Notes under the pieces: model-generated
The model's database searches: none
What the model saw: only the letters and a program-made list of their open reading frames with translations
Told to the model about the DNA's origin: nothing
Shown here: in pieces, positions 1-8,954 of the stretch
How positions within the stretch are numbered: position 1 is the first letter of the stretch
Layout: each line of letters begins with the position of its first letter
DNA from: Streptomyces sp. AC512_CC834
Lineage (GTDB): Bacteria; Actinomycetota; Actinomycetes; Streptomycetales; Streptomycetaceae
Direction: 5' to 3'
DNA length: 64,000 bases
Assembly: GCF_019049325.1 (NCBI RefSeq)
Contig: NZ_JAGMUO010000061.1
Location: 22,153-86,152 of the forward strand
Made by a program: the position numbers and the translations under genes

Positions 1-1228
1 CGGTGAGCCGGGCCAGAAGATCGCGATACTCGGCCTTGAGGTTGTCGGGCCGGGTGAGCAGCATCCGAGCGAGGCGGCGCGGGGAGATGTGGCTGCGGTC
101 GGGATCCGCACGGCCCTGGTTGATGTACTTGTGCAGGAGGTTCAGGCAGCCGGTGAACCCGAGGGCCTTGATCTCTTCGAAGAGGTGCCGGACGGGGACG
201 CCGGGTTCCTCGGCCCGGCGTTTGCGCAGGTGCTCGCGGTAAGGCTCGACGAGGCTGGCGCGGTACTTGGGGACGCGGAGCATGTGCTCGGGCCGGTCGG
301 CTCGCGCGTAGCGTTTGACGGTGTTCAGGGCCAGTTCCAGGCGGCGGGCGCATTCGAGCAGGCCCACGCCCTGATCGGGCAGGCCGTGGGCCTGGTGCCA
401 GCGTTCCAGGGTCGTCTGCGCGCGGGGTCCCTCGTAGATGGGCGCGTCCAGCACGGCGGCCCAGCAGGTGCTGTGCGCCTTGACCTCGCTCAAGACGGCT
501 TCGCACAAGTTGTGCCACAGATGCCACCGATCACCGGCCTGCGTCGCACGGGGCAGGGCACGGCGGATGGCCTCGGCGTAGGTCGCGGAGCCGTCGCGGC
601 ACACGACGTCGATGCCCGGATGCTCACGTAGCCACGCCTCCAGGGTGACTGCCGTGCGGTCGGGCAGCACGTCGATCCGCTCATGCGTCTCGCATCGATG
701 ATCACGGTGGCGTAGCGGTGCCGCCGGCGCAGAGCGAAGTCGTCGACGCCGATCACACGGGGCGTCCGCCCTACGGGCAGCGGGATGCGCAACAGGGCAC
801 GCAGAGCCGTGTGACGCGAGACGCCCCGCCGCGGGCATCGCCGGCAAACGTGCCCCCGCCCGGCCCGCCAACTCCTTGACCACGGCCTTGACTTGCCTGG
901 TCAGGCGGGTGGTGCGTCGCTGGTATCGGTCCAGGACTCCGGGCACCTGCTCGCGGAACGTATGTCGGCAGCCGCGAGTGGGGCACACCAGACGCCGCAC
1001 CCGCACACGGACCACCACCCGTCGGCTGTCGACCGGTACGTCAGCCACAGTCCGCCAGTGGTAGCCGGGCACGCGCCCCGACGACGCCCCGCACACCGGG
1101 CAGACCGCCGTGTCCTGCGGCGTTCGTGCCCGCACCACGATCCGCTCGCCCTCGTCGGCGACATCCGCGACGACCAGCGGGGACAGGCCCGAAAACACCA
1201 TCTGGACAAGCTCGTTGACATCTTTCAC
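1..1228 (-). pseudogene. ISL3-family transposase, frameshifted and cut by window edge
   Basis: Reading the minus strand from a GTG at 1228 gives a zinc-binding N-terminus (CPVCG about 95 bases in, then CPTRGC), a helix-turn-helix stretch and the DDE domain of ISL3 transposases (IGVDDFALRRR, then CRDGSATYAEAI, WHLWHNLCEAV). Two frame changes are needed: near 815-830, after LPAMPAAG, and near 685-697, before ERIDVLPDRTAVTLEAW. From there the frame is open to base 1, so the 3' end lies outside. The element is probably inactive unless the shifts are sequence errors. Terminal inverted repeats could not be established from one end. The stretch 1229-1497 to its right holds only a doubtful 28-codon reading frame (1304-1390). 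Confidence 0.85.
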
Positions 1229-1497
1229 GTGACTATCAACGAACCTCACGACTCTCCGTCACCACCGAATGTGAGACAGAGCCGAACGTTTTACAGTCCC
1301 CCTCATGGACCACGGCGGCCAGACACGCGACGGCGAACTCCGACTCGAGCGCCTCCTCGAATCCATCCCCTGGGCCCACCGCTCCTGAACACCCGCCGAC
1401 CATGCCCACCAGGTACCGCGGTGCCGGCGGCCCCGTGCCTCCGGCACCCGCGCACCGCGCCGCCGCGCGGAGCCGTCGTCCGGGTCGAGACGTGCGA

Positions 1498-2379
1498 CTA
1501 GGCCAACGGTTCCCAGGCGAAGGCGTCCCCGGCACGCCGCACCCGGCCGAAGGGGACGTCGGCGAAGTGGATGCCGAATCCGACGATGCCCTCGTCGGCG
1601 AGCCGGCCGAGCACCTCGCGCCGGAGTCCGGCCGACACGTCGGGCGCCGGTTCGCCCACGATCGCCCAGTCCGGGTGCGCGACCTGCGCCGGGGAGTGCA
1701 GGACGTCGGCGAACGCGAGCAGGCGGTCGTCGCCGGAGGTCACCTCGTATCCCATTTGCCCGGCCGTGTGACCGGGCAGCGCTACGGCGCGCACTCCAGG
1801 GAACACCTCGTCCCCGTCCGAGACGGCACGCACCCGCGGAGCGAGTGCGTCCGCGACCTGCTCCGTCACTCCGAACGTCGTGTGGCGGTCCTCCCACTCC
1901 CGGTGCGAGACGAGGTACGCCGCGTGCCCGAAGGCGGGGTGGGAGCCGCCCGGCTCCGGGTGCGCGGCCCAGCCCAGGTGCTCGACGTGGAGGTGGGTGA
2001 TCGCAACCGCCTCGATCTCGTGCGGACTGCGTCCGAGCGTGGCGAGGCTCTCCAGGAGCGAACCGCCGTACATCGACGCCATGCCGTGTTCCATCATGGA
2101 AACCGGCTCGGTGAACGGCCCGTAGCCGGCGTCGACCAGCATGGCTCGCTCACCATGTTCGATCAGCAGACCGCCGGCGCTGATCGTCAACCAGCCGGAC
2201 GGGTCCAAGTACTGGCCGTTCCGTGCCCATGTCTCGTCCGACGTCGCCGGGAAGAGGCTGCGCGGAACCATCTTGACCGCTCCGTCCGGCACGTAACTCA
2301 CGCTCAGCTCGCCCACCCGCAGCGAACGGATGCGTGCCGGCCGACGCAGCCGATCCTCGGTGTCCAGGTTCCTCACCAC
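1498..2379 (-). CDS. metallo-beta-lactamase-fold hydrolase
   Basis: A 293-residue MBL-fold hydrolase of the lactonase/N-acyl-hydrolase-like group. Metal-site motifs are in order: THLHVEH (about residue 127), GHTAGQ, FADVLHS and GIHFADV. The usual HxHxDH signature reads HLHVEH, so the aspartate is replaced by glutamate. The start is set at a GTG (2379) preceded by GAGGAG at the correct distance; the open frame extends further upstream but that part looks like promoter DNA. It is divergent from the PadR gene at 2631, and two related palindromes lie between them, so PadR control is likely. The substrate is unknown; ester or lactone hydrolysis is a family-level guess. Confidence 0.8.
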   Translation of the reverse strand: MVRNLDTEDRLRRPARIRSLRVGELSVSYVPDGAVKMVPRSLFPATSDETWARNGQYLDPSGWLTISAGGLLIEHGERAMLVDAGYGPFTEPVSMMEHGMASMYGGSLLESLATLGRSPHEIEAVAITHLHVEHLGWAAHPEPGGSHPAFGHAAYLVSHREWEDRHTTFGVTEQVADALAPRVRAVSDGDEVFPGVRAVALPGHTAGQMGYEVTSGDDRLLAFADVLHSPAQVAHPDWAIVGEPAPDVSAGLRREVLGRLADEGIVGFGIHFADVPFGRVRRAGDAFAWEPLA

Positions 2380-2411
2380 TGCTCCTCTTCTCAATCGGCT
2401 ACCCTCCATAA

Positions 2412-2422
2412 GACTACTAGTC
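2412..2422. promoter_or_regulatory. palindrome GACTACTAGTC, candidate PadR operator
   Basis: GACTA-C-TAGTC has perfect 5-base arms. It lies 33 bases upstream of the MBL-fold gene start, and a close relative occurs at 2563. Position in a divergent promoter region suggests a regulator site; binding by the neighbouring PadR protein is inference. Confidence 0.45.
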
Positions 2423-2562
2423 CCGCTGCTAGGGGTGTTATGCCCTCTGTGTGAACTCGCCCGCATCGAGCTGCCTGTCAAATGTCGTGCACTGCCTGAC
2501 TTTTGCTGAATCTCCCACGTCTCGGATCGGCGTGTGGCATGGAGAGTGGCCGCTGTCTATGA

Positions 2563-2573
2563 GACTAATAGTT
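2563..2573. promoter_or_regulatory. palindrome GACTAATAGTT, second candidate PadR operator
   Basis: A near copy of the 2412 palindrome (core ACTA-A-TAGT), 58 bases upstream of the PadR start codon. Together the two sites bracket the divergent promoters. Confidence 0.45.
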
Positions 2574-2630
2574 GAACGAGGTGGTGACTTTCCGTGCACG
2601 GATGGGGTACCTGCCACCTATGCTTCGGTC

Positions 2631-3368
2631 ATGAAGGACAACAGCGACACGCCCCGGACGGGGGCCGACGGCGACGCAGCCACGGAGGACGAGGCGCCGC
2701 ACGAGCCGCACCAGGCCGACGGGGAGCTGACCGCCACCGCGTACGCGGTCCTTGGAATCCTGTTCGTCAACGGTGAGATGCTCTCGGCGGGCGAGATCAA
2801 GCAACGGACGGCCTTCGCCCTGCGGTTCTTCTACTCGGCGCCGGCCGTCAGCCACATCCGCCGCGAACTGCGGCGGCTCCTTGCTCTGGGCCTGGTCCAG
2901 GACAGTGAGGTGTCACTGGGCGGATCGCGCCATGCTCAGGTGTTCCACATCACCCCGGCGGGCGAGAGCGCGCTCGGGCAATGGGTCGTCGAAGGGGACG
3001 ACGACACCGTGACGGTCAAGGACCCCGTACTGCTCCGTGTCTTCCTCGGCCGCGGGGCGCCGCTGCCGAAGCTCCTCGCCCTCGTCGACGCCCGCCTGCG
3101 ACGGGTGGACGAGGACATCCGCGATGTGGTCTGGGGGCACCGCCGCGCCGCGGAGATGGGGCTAATCCCGCACGAGGGCCGCAGGCACACCATGGCGGTG
3201 TCGCAGTACACCTTGCGAGCCCTGTACTTTGAGCAGGGCAACCTCCGCCAACTCCGCGACACCCTCGCGGGCTTCGACGACGAGGCCTTCCAGCGGGACG
3301 CCAGGTGGCCGCGTGAGGAACTTCCCTTCCGTCCCTCGGACTTCATCCGTGACCCGGGGCGGCAATAG
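2631..3368 (+). CDS. PadR-family transcriptional regulator
   Basis: A 245-residue protein. After an acidic, low-complexity N-terminus (about 35 residues) comes a PadR winged helix (AYAVLGILFVNGEMLSAGEI, recognition region about residues 60-85, wing near HAQVFHITPAGE). A C-terminal helical domain follows with a stretch of alternating charges (residues 130-200) typical of PadR dimerisation domains. The ATG at 2631 has no strong ribosome site; the frame is open upstream but the sequence there is the divergent promoter. It likely controls itself and the divergent MBL-fold gene, and perhaps the HIT and GMC genes that follow on the same strand. Confidence 0.8.
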   Translation: MKDNSDTPRTGADGDAATEDEAPHEPHQADGELTATAYAVLGILFVNGEMLSAGEIKQRTAFALRFFYSAPAVSHIRRELRRLLALGLVQDSEVSLGGSRHAQVFHITPAGESALGQWVVEGDDDTVTVKDPVLLRVFLGRGAPLPKLLALVDARLRRVDEDIRDVVWGHRRAAEMGLIPHEGRRHTMAVSQYTLRALYFEQGNLRQLRDTLAGFDDEAFQRDARWPREELPFRPSDFIRDPGRQ

Positions 3369-3426
3369 GACTGGCCCGCATCCTCTGCGGAGGAGCCGTC
3401 CGCCGTATGTGAAAGGAACTTCAACC

Positions 3427-3861
3427 GTGCCCACTGTGTTCTCCCGCATCATCGCCGGTGAGCTGCCCGGACGCTTTGTCTGGCAGGATCCCGAGGTCAC
3501 CGCGTTCCTCACCGTCGCCCCCTTGCGGCCCGGCCACACCCTCGTCGTCCCCCGGCGCGAGATCGACCGGTGGACGGATGCCGACGGCCCGCTTCTGGCG
3601 CGGTGCATGGAGGTCGCCCAGGCCGTCGGGCAAGGAGTGCAGCGGGCCTGGGACGCCCCGCGGGCCGGCCTCGTCGTCGCGGGCTTCGAGGTGCCGCACC
3701 TGCACATCCATGTCGCTCCGGTCTGGGACATGTCCGACTTCGATTTCACCAAGGCCAAGCCGGAGGAGGACCAGTCCGCACTGGACGACGCCGCGGAGAA
3801 GCTGCGTGCCGTCCTGCTCGAACTCGGTTATGAACAGGCCCGGGACACCGACCGCGGCTGA
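3427..3861 (+). CDS. HIT-family (histidine triad) protein
   Basis: A 144-residue HIT-domain protein. The diagnostic triad HLHIHV sits near residue 98, preceded by the conserved FLTVAPLRPGHTLVVP strand region. HIT enzymes hydrolyse or transfer nucleoside phosphoramidates and related nucleotides; the substrate here is unknown. A GTG start at 3427 follows AAAGGA. It lies between PadR (58 bases upstream) and the GMC oxidoreductase (21 bases downstream), which suggests co-transcription. Confidence 0.88.
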   Translation: MPTVFSRIIAGELPGRFVWQDPEVTAFLTVAPLRPGHTLVVPRREIDRWTDADGPLLARCMEVAQAVGQGVQRAWDAPRAGLVVAGFEVPHLHIHVAPVWDMSDFDFTKAKPEEDQSALDDAAEKLRAVLLELGYEQARDTDRG

Positions 3862-3882
3862 TACTCCAAGGAGACGCTGAAC

Positions 3883-5538
3883 ATGAGCAGCCACCCCGGA
3901 CGTGCCGACGCCGCGGCGACCCCGACCCCGACCCCGGCCCCAACCTCGACCACGGCCGCGACCACACACCGGCTCGCCCTCGCCGACCACCTGGACGACG
4001 GTGCCACGTGCGACTACATCGTGTGCGGCGCCGGTTCGTCGGGTTCCGTTCTCGCGGGCAGGCTCGCGGCCGATCCGGCCGTCACGGTACTGCTCGTCGA
4101 GAGCGGCGGCAGTGACGACGACGAGCGTGTCCGCAATCCCGACCTGTGGCCGGCCAACCTCGGCACCGAGCGCACCTGGGACCATGTCACGGAGCCGAAC
4201 CACCATCTGAACGGACGCCGGCTCGCCTATGCCACCGGCCGCGGACTGGGCGGGGGAGGCGCCGTCAACGCGGGTGTGTGGGCCCGCGGCCACCGCACCG
4301 ACTGGGACTCCTACGCCGAGGCCACGGGCGATCCCACGTGGGGCTACGCGCACGTACTGGAGCACTACCGCGGCATCGAGGACTGGCAGGGCGCGCCCGA
4401 CCCCGAGCGCCGGGGCACCGGCGGGCCGATGCGGATACGGCCGTCGCAGGACGTGCATCCGCTCTTCACCGCCTTCCTCGACGGCGCAGAGGCCACCGGC
4501 ATCCCCCGGTTCGGCAGTGCCAACGGCGCCTTGATGGAGGCGAACTCCGGTGGCGCCGTGCGGGACGAGAACATCCACGACGGCGTGCGCCAGACCCCCT
4601 TCCGCCGCTACGTCGCAGACCGTGTGGGGCAGCCGAACCTGACGGTACTGCCGCACACGACGGTCTCCCGCGTCCTGGTCTCCGCAGGCCGGGCCCACGG
4701 CGTCGAGATCGTGCGCGACGGCAGGCCGCTGCGCGTCAACGCGTCGCAGGAGGTGGTGCTGTCCCTGGGCGCGCTGAGCACCCCGGCCGTGCTGATGCGG
4801 TCCGGGATCGGGGACGAACGCGAACTGCGGGACCTGGGCATCGCGGTGGTCCAGCACCTGCCCGGTGTCGGCCGCAACCTCGACGACCACATACGCCTGC
4901 CCTGCATGTGGGAGGCGACGGACGTACCACTGCCGGTGCCCACGCGAAGCCAGGCCGTCTGCTTCTGGGAGGACGAAACACGGCCGGGCGCACCGGAGTT
5001 CGTCATGTACCTCTCGCCTGCGCCGTCCGTCTCCGCCGAGAGCGCGGCCCAGTACCCGCCGCCGGAGCGGTGTTTCACCCTGATGCCTGCCATGCGCCCT
5101 CGCGCCGGCAGCCGCGGCCGGGTCCGCCTGGCGAGCACGGACCCGATGGCCGGACCGCGCATCGAGACGAACTTCCTCGCCGACCCCGACGACGTGCGCT
5201 CGGCCCTGTCCGCCGTGGCCATGGCCCGGGAGATCGGCAATTCCGCGGCGCTGCGCCCGTTCGTCGAGCGGGAGGTCTCCCCGGCGTCGTCGGTGACGGA
5301 CACGGTGGAGGAGTTCGTGCGCGACGCCGTGGAAACCTTCTGGCACCAGTGCGGTACGTCCCGGATGGGACGGGACGAGGGAGCCGTCGTGGACGGGAGG
5401 CTCAAGGTGTACGGCATCGAGGGCCTGCGCGTCGCCGATGCCTCGGTGCTGCCCCATGTGACGGTCGCCAACACCGTGGCCCCTTCCATGGTGGTCGGTG
5501 AGCGGGCGGCCGAGATCCTCGCGGCCGAGCGGGGCTGA
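3883..5538 (+). CDS. GMC-family FAD-dependent oxidoreductase
   Basis: A 551-residue glucose-methanol-choline oxidoreductase. A Pro/Thr-rich, low-complexity N-terminus (residues 11-28) precedes the FAD dinucleotide motif GAGSSG (49-54) and the GMC signature GRGLGGGGAVNAGVWARG (about 118-135). The C-terminal active-site region has WHQCGTSRMG (His near 487) and VTVANTVAPSMV (Asn near 530). This fits an alcohol or choline-type dehydrogenase/oxidase with an undefined alcohol substrate. The start follows AAGGAGA. It is probably in one transcript with the HIT gene just upstream. Confidence 0.88.
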   Translation: MSSHPGRADAAATPTPTPAPTSTTAATTHRLALADHLDDGATCDYIVCGAGSSGSVLAGRLAADPAVTVLLVESGGSDDDERVRNPDLWPANLGTERTWDHVTEPNHHLNGRRLAYATGRGLGGGGAVNAGVWARGHRTDWDSYAEATGDPTWGYAHVLEHYRGIEDWQGAPDPERRGTGGPMRIRPSQDVHPLFTAFLDGAEATGIPRFGSANGALMEANSGGAVRDENIHDGVRQTPFRRYVADRVGQPNLTVLPHTTVSRVLVSAGRAHGVEIVRDGRPLRVNASQEVVLSLGALSTPAVLMRSGIGDERELRDLGIAVVQHLPGVGRNLDDHIRLPCMWEATDVPLPVPTRSQAVCFWEDETRPGAPEFVMYLSPAPSVSAESAAQYPPPERCFTLMPAMRPRAGSRGRVRLASTDPMAGPRIETNFLADPDDVRSALSAVAMAREIGNSAALRPFVEREVSPASSVTDTVEEFVRDAVETFWHQCGTSRMGRDEGAVVDGRLKVYGIEGLRVADASVLPHVTVANTVAPSMVVGERAAEILAAERG

Positions 5539-5718
5539 TGAGGGGCCGGTCCGCAGGACGGGCCGATCGGGCGGCGTCGTCGCGGGCAGCGGCGCCGGCC
5601 CCGTCCTGCCCGCCGTACTGGAGGGTTGTCCGTGAGATCCACCCGTGACGACCATCGGGGGACCGACTGGGCCACCCTCCCGCCGTGGAGTCCTCAACGG
5701 CCGTGCGAATCTGGGCAG

Positions 5719-6609
5719 ATGGACCGTGAGTACCCCGCCAGTGCGTCGCTGGCGGAGTTCCTCCGCTCCGCCCGGTCGCGCCTCACCCCGCAGAAGGCGG
5801 GGCTCGACGACGTCGGCCCGGGCCGACGCCGTGTGTCCGGACTACGCCGGGAGGAACTCGCCGGGCTGGCAGGTGTGAGCGTGGACTACTGCACCCGCCT
5901 CGAACAGGGCCGCAGCCGCAGCGCCTCAGCAGAGGTCCTCGACGCGCTCGCCACCGCCCTGCAGCTGGACGACGCCGAGCGCGGCCACCTGCATACCCTC
6001 GCCGGGCCACAGCCGGTCCGGCCCCGCCGTCCCCGCCCCCAGCGAGTGCACCGTGCCACCCGGGACCTGCTGGACACCCTCCAGCAGGCCGGCCGCCCGG
6101 GCTTCGTCCTGGGACGACGCCTTGACGTGCTGGCCCACAACGAGCTCGCAGGACGCCTGATCACGGACTTTCAGGCGCTCCCCACGGCCGAACGGAACCA
6201 GGCCCGCTTCGTCTTCCTCGACCCGCACGCGCGCGAACTGTACCGGGACTGGTCTCGCGTCGCCGCCGACACCGCCGCCATGCTCCGCCTCGACGCGGGC
6301 CGCCACCCGGACGATCCCGCCCTGAGCAGCCTGGTCGGTGAGTTGTCCATACGCAGCAGGGACTTCAGCCGGTTCTGGGCGGACGCCGAGGTCCACCGGC
6401 GTGCGACCGGCACCAGGGCCTACCACCACCCCCTCATGGGCGAGGTCACCGTCACCTGCCAGGCCCTCAATCCCGTGGACGACCCGGACCAGACCCTCTT
6501 CGTCTACGGCACCGAGCACGGGAGCCCGTCCGAGACCTCCCTGCGCCTGCTGGCCCAATGGACCGACACCGGCGGCGTCGCGACGCAAGCCCCCGGAGCC
6601 CACGACTGA
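5719..6609 (+). CDS. XRE-family regulator with MmyB-like ligand domain
   Basis: A 296-residue regulator. The N-terminal XRE helix-turn-helix spans about residues 12-85 (RRVSGLRREELAGLAGVS is the actinobacterial hallmark). The rest matches the MmyB-like ligand-binding domain (HRATRDLLDTL, LDVLAHN, FLDPHARELYRDW). Such proteins usually sit beside the oxidoreductase or hydrolase they control; here an alpha/beta hydrolase starts 70 bases downstream on the same strand. The ATG at 5719 (MDREYPAS) was chosen because homologous proteins begin shortly before the SLAEFLRSAR segment; an upstream GTG at 5626 is possible. Confidence 0.87.
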   Translation: MDREYPASASLAEFLRSARSRLTPQKAGLDDVGPGRRRVSGLRREELAGLAGVSVDYCTRLEQGRSRSASAEVLDALATALQLDDAERGHLHTLAGPQPVRPRRPRPQRVHRATRDLLDTLQQAGRPGFVLGRRLDVLAHNELAGRLITDFQALPTAERNQARFVFLDPHARELYRDWSRVAADTAAMLRLDAGRHPDDPALSSLVGELSIRSRDFSRFWADAEVHRRATGTRAYHHPLMGEVTVTCQALNPVDDPDQTLFVYGTEHGSPSETSLRLLAQWTDTGGVATQAPGAHD

Positions 6610-6679
6610 CACGTGAGGTGCGGCTCCAAGCCATACCCGGCGTTCGCATTCGCCACACCGTCAAGGAAGAGGAAACTTC

Positions 6680-7396
6680 ATGTCCCTGTACGTGCTCGTT
6701 CACGGTGCTTGGCACGGCGGTGCCTGCTGGGACCGGACAGTCCCGCTGCTGGAGTCCGCCGGGCACCAGGTGCACGCCCCGTCCTTGACCGGTCTCGGGG
6801 ACCGTGCGCACCTGCTCGGCCCCGAAGTGGGGCTCGACACACATGTCGAAGACGTCGTCGGGCTCATCCTCGCCGAAGACCTCACCGAGGTGATCCTGGT
6901 GGGGCACAGCTACGCGGGGATGATCGTGTCGGCGGTAACCGATCGTGTCCCCGAGCGAATCTCCCATGCGGTCTACGTCGAAGCGTTGGTGCCTGCGGAC
7001 GGCGAGAGCGCGGCCGACGTGCTCCCGGTCTACCAGGTCGAGTTCATGATCCAGCTCGCGGAGAGGTCCGGCGACGGCTGGCGTATCCCCCCGCTGCCCG
7101 AACTACCGCCTCCTGCGGGCTTGTTCGGGGTCACCGACCCGGACGACGTGGCATGGTTGCGCGGCACTCTGTCCGACCAGCCGATGCGAACCCTTCAGCA
7201 GCCGGTCCGCCTGGTGAACCCGGCGGCCGACAGGGTTCCTCGCACACACATCCACTGTGCCGGAGGGGAGCGGCGTGCCGTTCCCCCGCTCCAGCCCAAC
7301 GGAGAACCCGCGGTGGTGTGGGAGCTGGACACGGGCCACGACTGCATGATCACCGACCCGGAGGGCCTTACCGCACTGATACTCAGGATTCCGTGA
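6680..7396 (+). CDS. alpha/beta hydrolase
   Basis: A 238-residue cytoplasmic alpha/beta hydrolase. HGAWHGGACW (residues 8-17) forms the oxyanion region, GHSYAG (about 75-80) is the nucleophile elbow with Ser 77, and GHDCMITDPEGL near the C-terminus supplies the catalytic His. This N-terminal and C-terminal pattern is shared with methylesterase/hydroxynitrile-lyase-type small hydrolases. GAGGAAAC precedes the ATG. Its 70-base distance from the XRE gene suggests joint control. It converges on the Lrp/AsnC gene with only 46 bases between stop codons. Confidence 0.85.
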   Translation: MSLYVLVHGAWHGGACWDRTVPLLESAGHQVHAPSLTGLGDRAHLLGPEVGLDTHVEDVVGLILAEDLTEVILVGHSYAGMIVSAVTDRVPERISHAVYVEALVPADGESAADVLPVYQVEFMIQLAERSGDGWRIPPLPELPPPAGLFGVTDPDDVAWLRGTLSDQPMRTLQQPVRLVNPAADRVPRTHIHCAGGERRAVPPLQPNGEPAVVWELDTGHDCMITDPEGLTALILRIP

Positions 7397-7442
7397 CGGA
7401 CGGGCGGTGACTGGGCGGACGCGCACCCGACGGGACCACTGG

Positions 7443-7904
7443 TCACCGTGACCGGATGGGAATCTCGGGGGTGCTCTTGATCGTCTTCATGGTGAACTGC
7501 GAGTGGGTGCGTGCCACCCCGGGCAGGTCGGTGAGGTGCGCCATGTAGAAGCGCTCGTAGGCATCGAGGTCGGGCACGGCGATCCACAGCAGGTAGTCGG
7601 GCTGGCCGAACATCCGCAGGCAGTTCGCAACTTCGTCGAGTTCGCCGACCGCGGCCTCGAACGCCTCGATGGTGGCTCTGTCCTGCACGGCCATCTCGAC
7701 GTGCAGCAGCACCTGGAACCCGCGGCCGACGGCGGCCGGCTCGACCGTCGCGCGGTAGCCGGTGATCACACCACTGTTCTCCAGTTGCCTCACCCGGCGC
7801 AGACACGGTGAGGGAGACAGGCCTACGAGATCGGCCAGCTCGGTGTTGGCGAGACGCCCGTTCTCCATCAAGTGCGCGAGAATTGCGCGATCGGTCTTGT
7901 CCAT
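7443..7904 (-). CDS. Lrp/AsnC-family transcriptional regulator
   Basis: A 153-residue full-length Lrp/AsnC regulator: N-terminal helix-turn-helix (MDKTDRAILAHLMENGRLAN, then LSPSPCLRRVRQLE, residues 1-50) and a C-terminal RAM effector domain (residues 65-150, with the conserved GQPDYLLWIAVPDLDAYERF). These proteins sense amino acids. The ATG at 7904 overlaps an imperfect palindrome (7904-7918) that is repeated, better preserved, in front of the aromatic amino acid decarboxylase at 8955. Regulation of that gene and of itself is therefore plausible. Confidence 0.9.
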   Translation of the reverse strand: MDKTDRAILAHLMENGRLANTELADLVGLSPSPCLRRVRQLENSGVITGYRATVEPAAVGRGFQVLLHVEMAVQDRATIEAFEAAVGELDEVANCLRMFGQPDYLLWIAVPDLDAYERFYMAHLTDLPGVARTHSQFTMKTIKSTPEIPIRSR

Positions 7905-7918
7905 GGCACAGAATACCA
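7904..7918. promoter_or_regulatory. AsnC-type operator candidate overlapping regulator start
   Basis: TGGCACAGAATACCA is an imperfect inverted repeat matching the perfect one at 8838-8852 at 13 of 15 positions. Its position over the translation start fits autoregulation. Binding is inference. Confidence 0.45.
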
Positions 7919-8111
7919 ACGGGGGAATGGCGATTTTCCCGCTCGCGTCATTGATTCGGGAGTACGTCACGGAAAACGCAAAACCCCACGACGTGGCATG
8001 GCAACCGGCCGGACCTGGACCCGCCAGTGACCCCGGCTGCGAGGCGGTCTTCGCCCGACAGCAGGAGCGCAGGGTGATGGCCGCCTCGCGTGAACGCCCG
8101 CCCGCTGCTGG

Positions 8112-8585
8112 TCAGACCCGGTTCTCGGCCTGGAACATCCAGCTCTGGTGCTCCAGATCCGCCGTGAGTCCGATGAGGAGGTCCTCGGTGACGACATCCA
8201 CCGGGCCGACCTCGATGATGCGCTTACGCAGCCTCTCGGTCACCGCGGAGAGTGCGTGCACCAAGGACGCGACGGCATCACTGTCCTTGGTCCAGCCTGA
8301 CGGAAAGGAGGGCACGCCGCTGGTTGCCGCTATGGTCGCGGCCCGTCCGTTCGGGCTGACGCCCAAGGCGGCCGCGCGTTCGGCCACCGTGTCCGCGTGG
8401 TTCCGAGCGATGGTGGCGGCCTCGTCGAGCTGGACGTGAACCGAGCGGAAGCGCGGGCCGCACAGGTTCCAGTGGGCCTGCTGGGCCACCAGGGACAGGT
8501 CGAGAAGGTCGGCCAGAGTCGCCTGCAGCGCCGCACCCGCGGTCTCGCGGTCGCGCTCCGGCAGAGAGTTGTTGATGACTGGCAT
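8112..8585 (-). CDS. Dps-family ferritin-like protein
   Basis: A 157-residue Dps/ferritin-like protein: AQQAHWNLCGPRFRSVHVQL (residues 35-54) followed by DEAATIARNHADTVAERAAALG contains the ferroxidase ligands (His/Trp region, Asp, Glu) typical of Dps four-helix bundles. DLLIGLTADLEHQSWMFQAE is the last helix. Family proteins store iron and protect DNA from oxidants. The ATG at 8585 follows AAAGGA. It lies between the Lrp/AsnC gene and the decarboxylase with no evident operon partner. Confidence 0.87.
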   Translation of the reverse strand: MPVINNSLPERDRETAGAALQATLADLLDLSLVAQQAHWNLCGPRFRSVHVQLDEAATIARNHADTVAERAAALGVSPNGRAATIAATSGVPSFPSGWTKDSDAVASLVHALSAVTERLRKRIIEVGPVDVVTEDLLIGLTADLEHQSWMFQAENRV

Positions 8586-8796
8586 GGGAGAGCCGTCCTT
8601 TCGTGGGTGGTGCCGGTGTCCTGTTCGTGGACATCGGCGAATGCCGTTCACAGAAACGTGCCGAGGCTCGTCTCGGTGGGGCGTCGTGAGCCCGAGGCCA
8701 GGAACGGCGGGAGCCCCCCCGTGGGTTCAGCTCGTCCGGTACGTGATTGCGGATCAGACATGCGAGAGACGCGGCGGCCCGGGGCTCCGGCCAAGA

Positions 8797-8838
8797 GGTC
8801 AGCGGATGCGCGAAAGTTGCTCGATCTGTCCTATCCAT
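8797..8838 (-). pseudogene. vestigial N-terminus of an Lrp/AsnC gene
   Basis: The minus strand from 8838 reads MDRTDRATFAH, matching the first 11 codons of the intact regulator at 7904 (MDKTDRAILAH). The DNA agrees at about 30 of 36 coding bases and 18 of 20 bases around the start. After about 12 codons similarity ends. This is a decayed or rearranged paralogue of which only the start and operator survive. Confidence 0.6.
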
Positions 8839-8852
8839 GGCACAGAGTGCCA
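8838..8852. promoter_or_regulatory. perfect palindrome TGGCACAGAGTGCCA, AsnC-type operator candidate
   Basis: TGGCAC-AGA-GTGCCA has 6-base perfect arms. It lies 12 bases upstream of a TTGACA (8864-8869) that could be the -35 box of the decarboxylase gene (start 8955). The -10 is weak. The related site at 7904 sits over the start of the Lrp/AsnC gene. Confidence 0.5.
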
Positions 8853-8954
8853 ATGCAACAGGCTTGACAGGGCACATTTACCATCCTGTGCGGCGGCTTC
8901 ACGGCTACCTTGGCCAGAGACGGCCAGGACACCACGAAGCCCACGGAGACGCTG

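Noticed and set aside
1304..1390. 28-codon peptide gene after the ISL3 relic
   Set aside because: It lacks a ribosome site and family features; chance open frame.
3421..5697. A 758-codon minus-strand open frame
   Set aside because: Antisense to the HIT and GMC genes, which have full family motifs.
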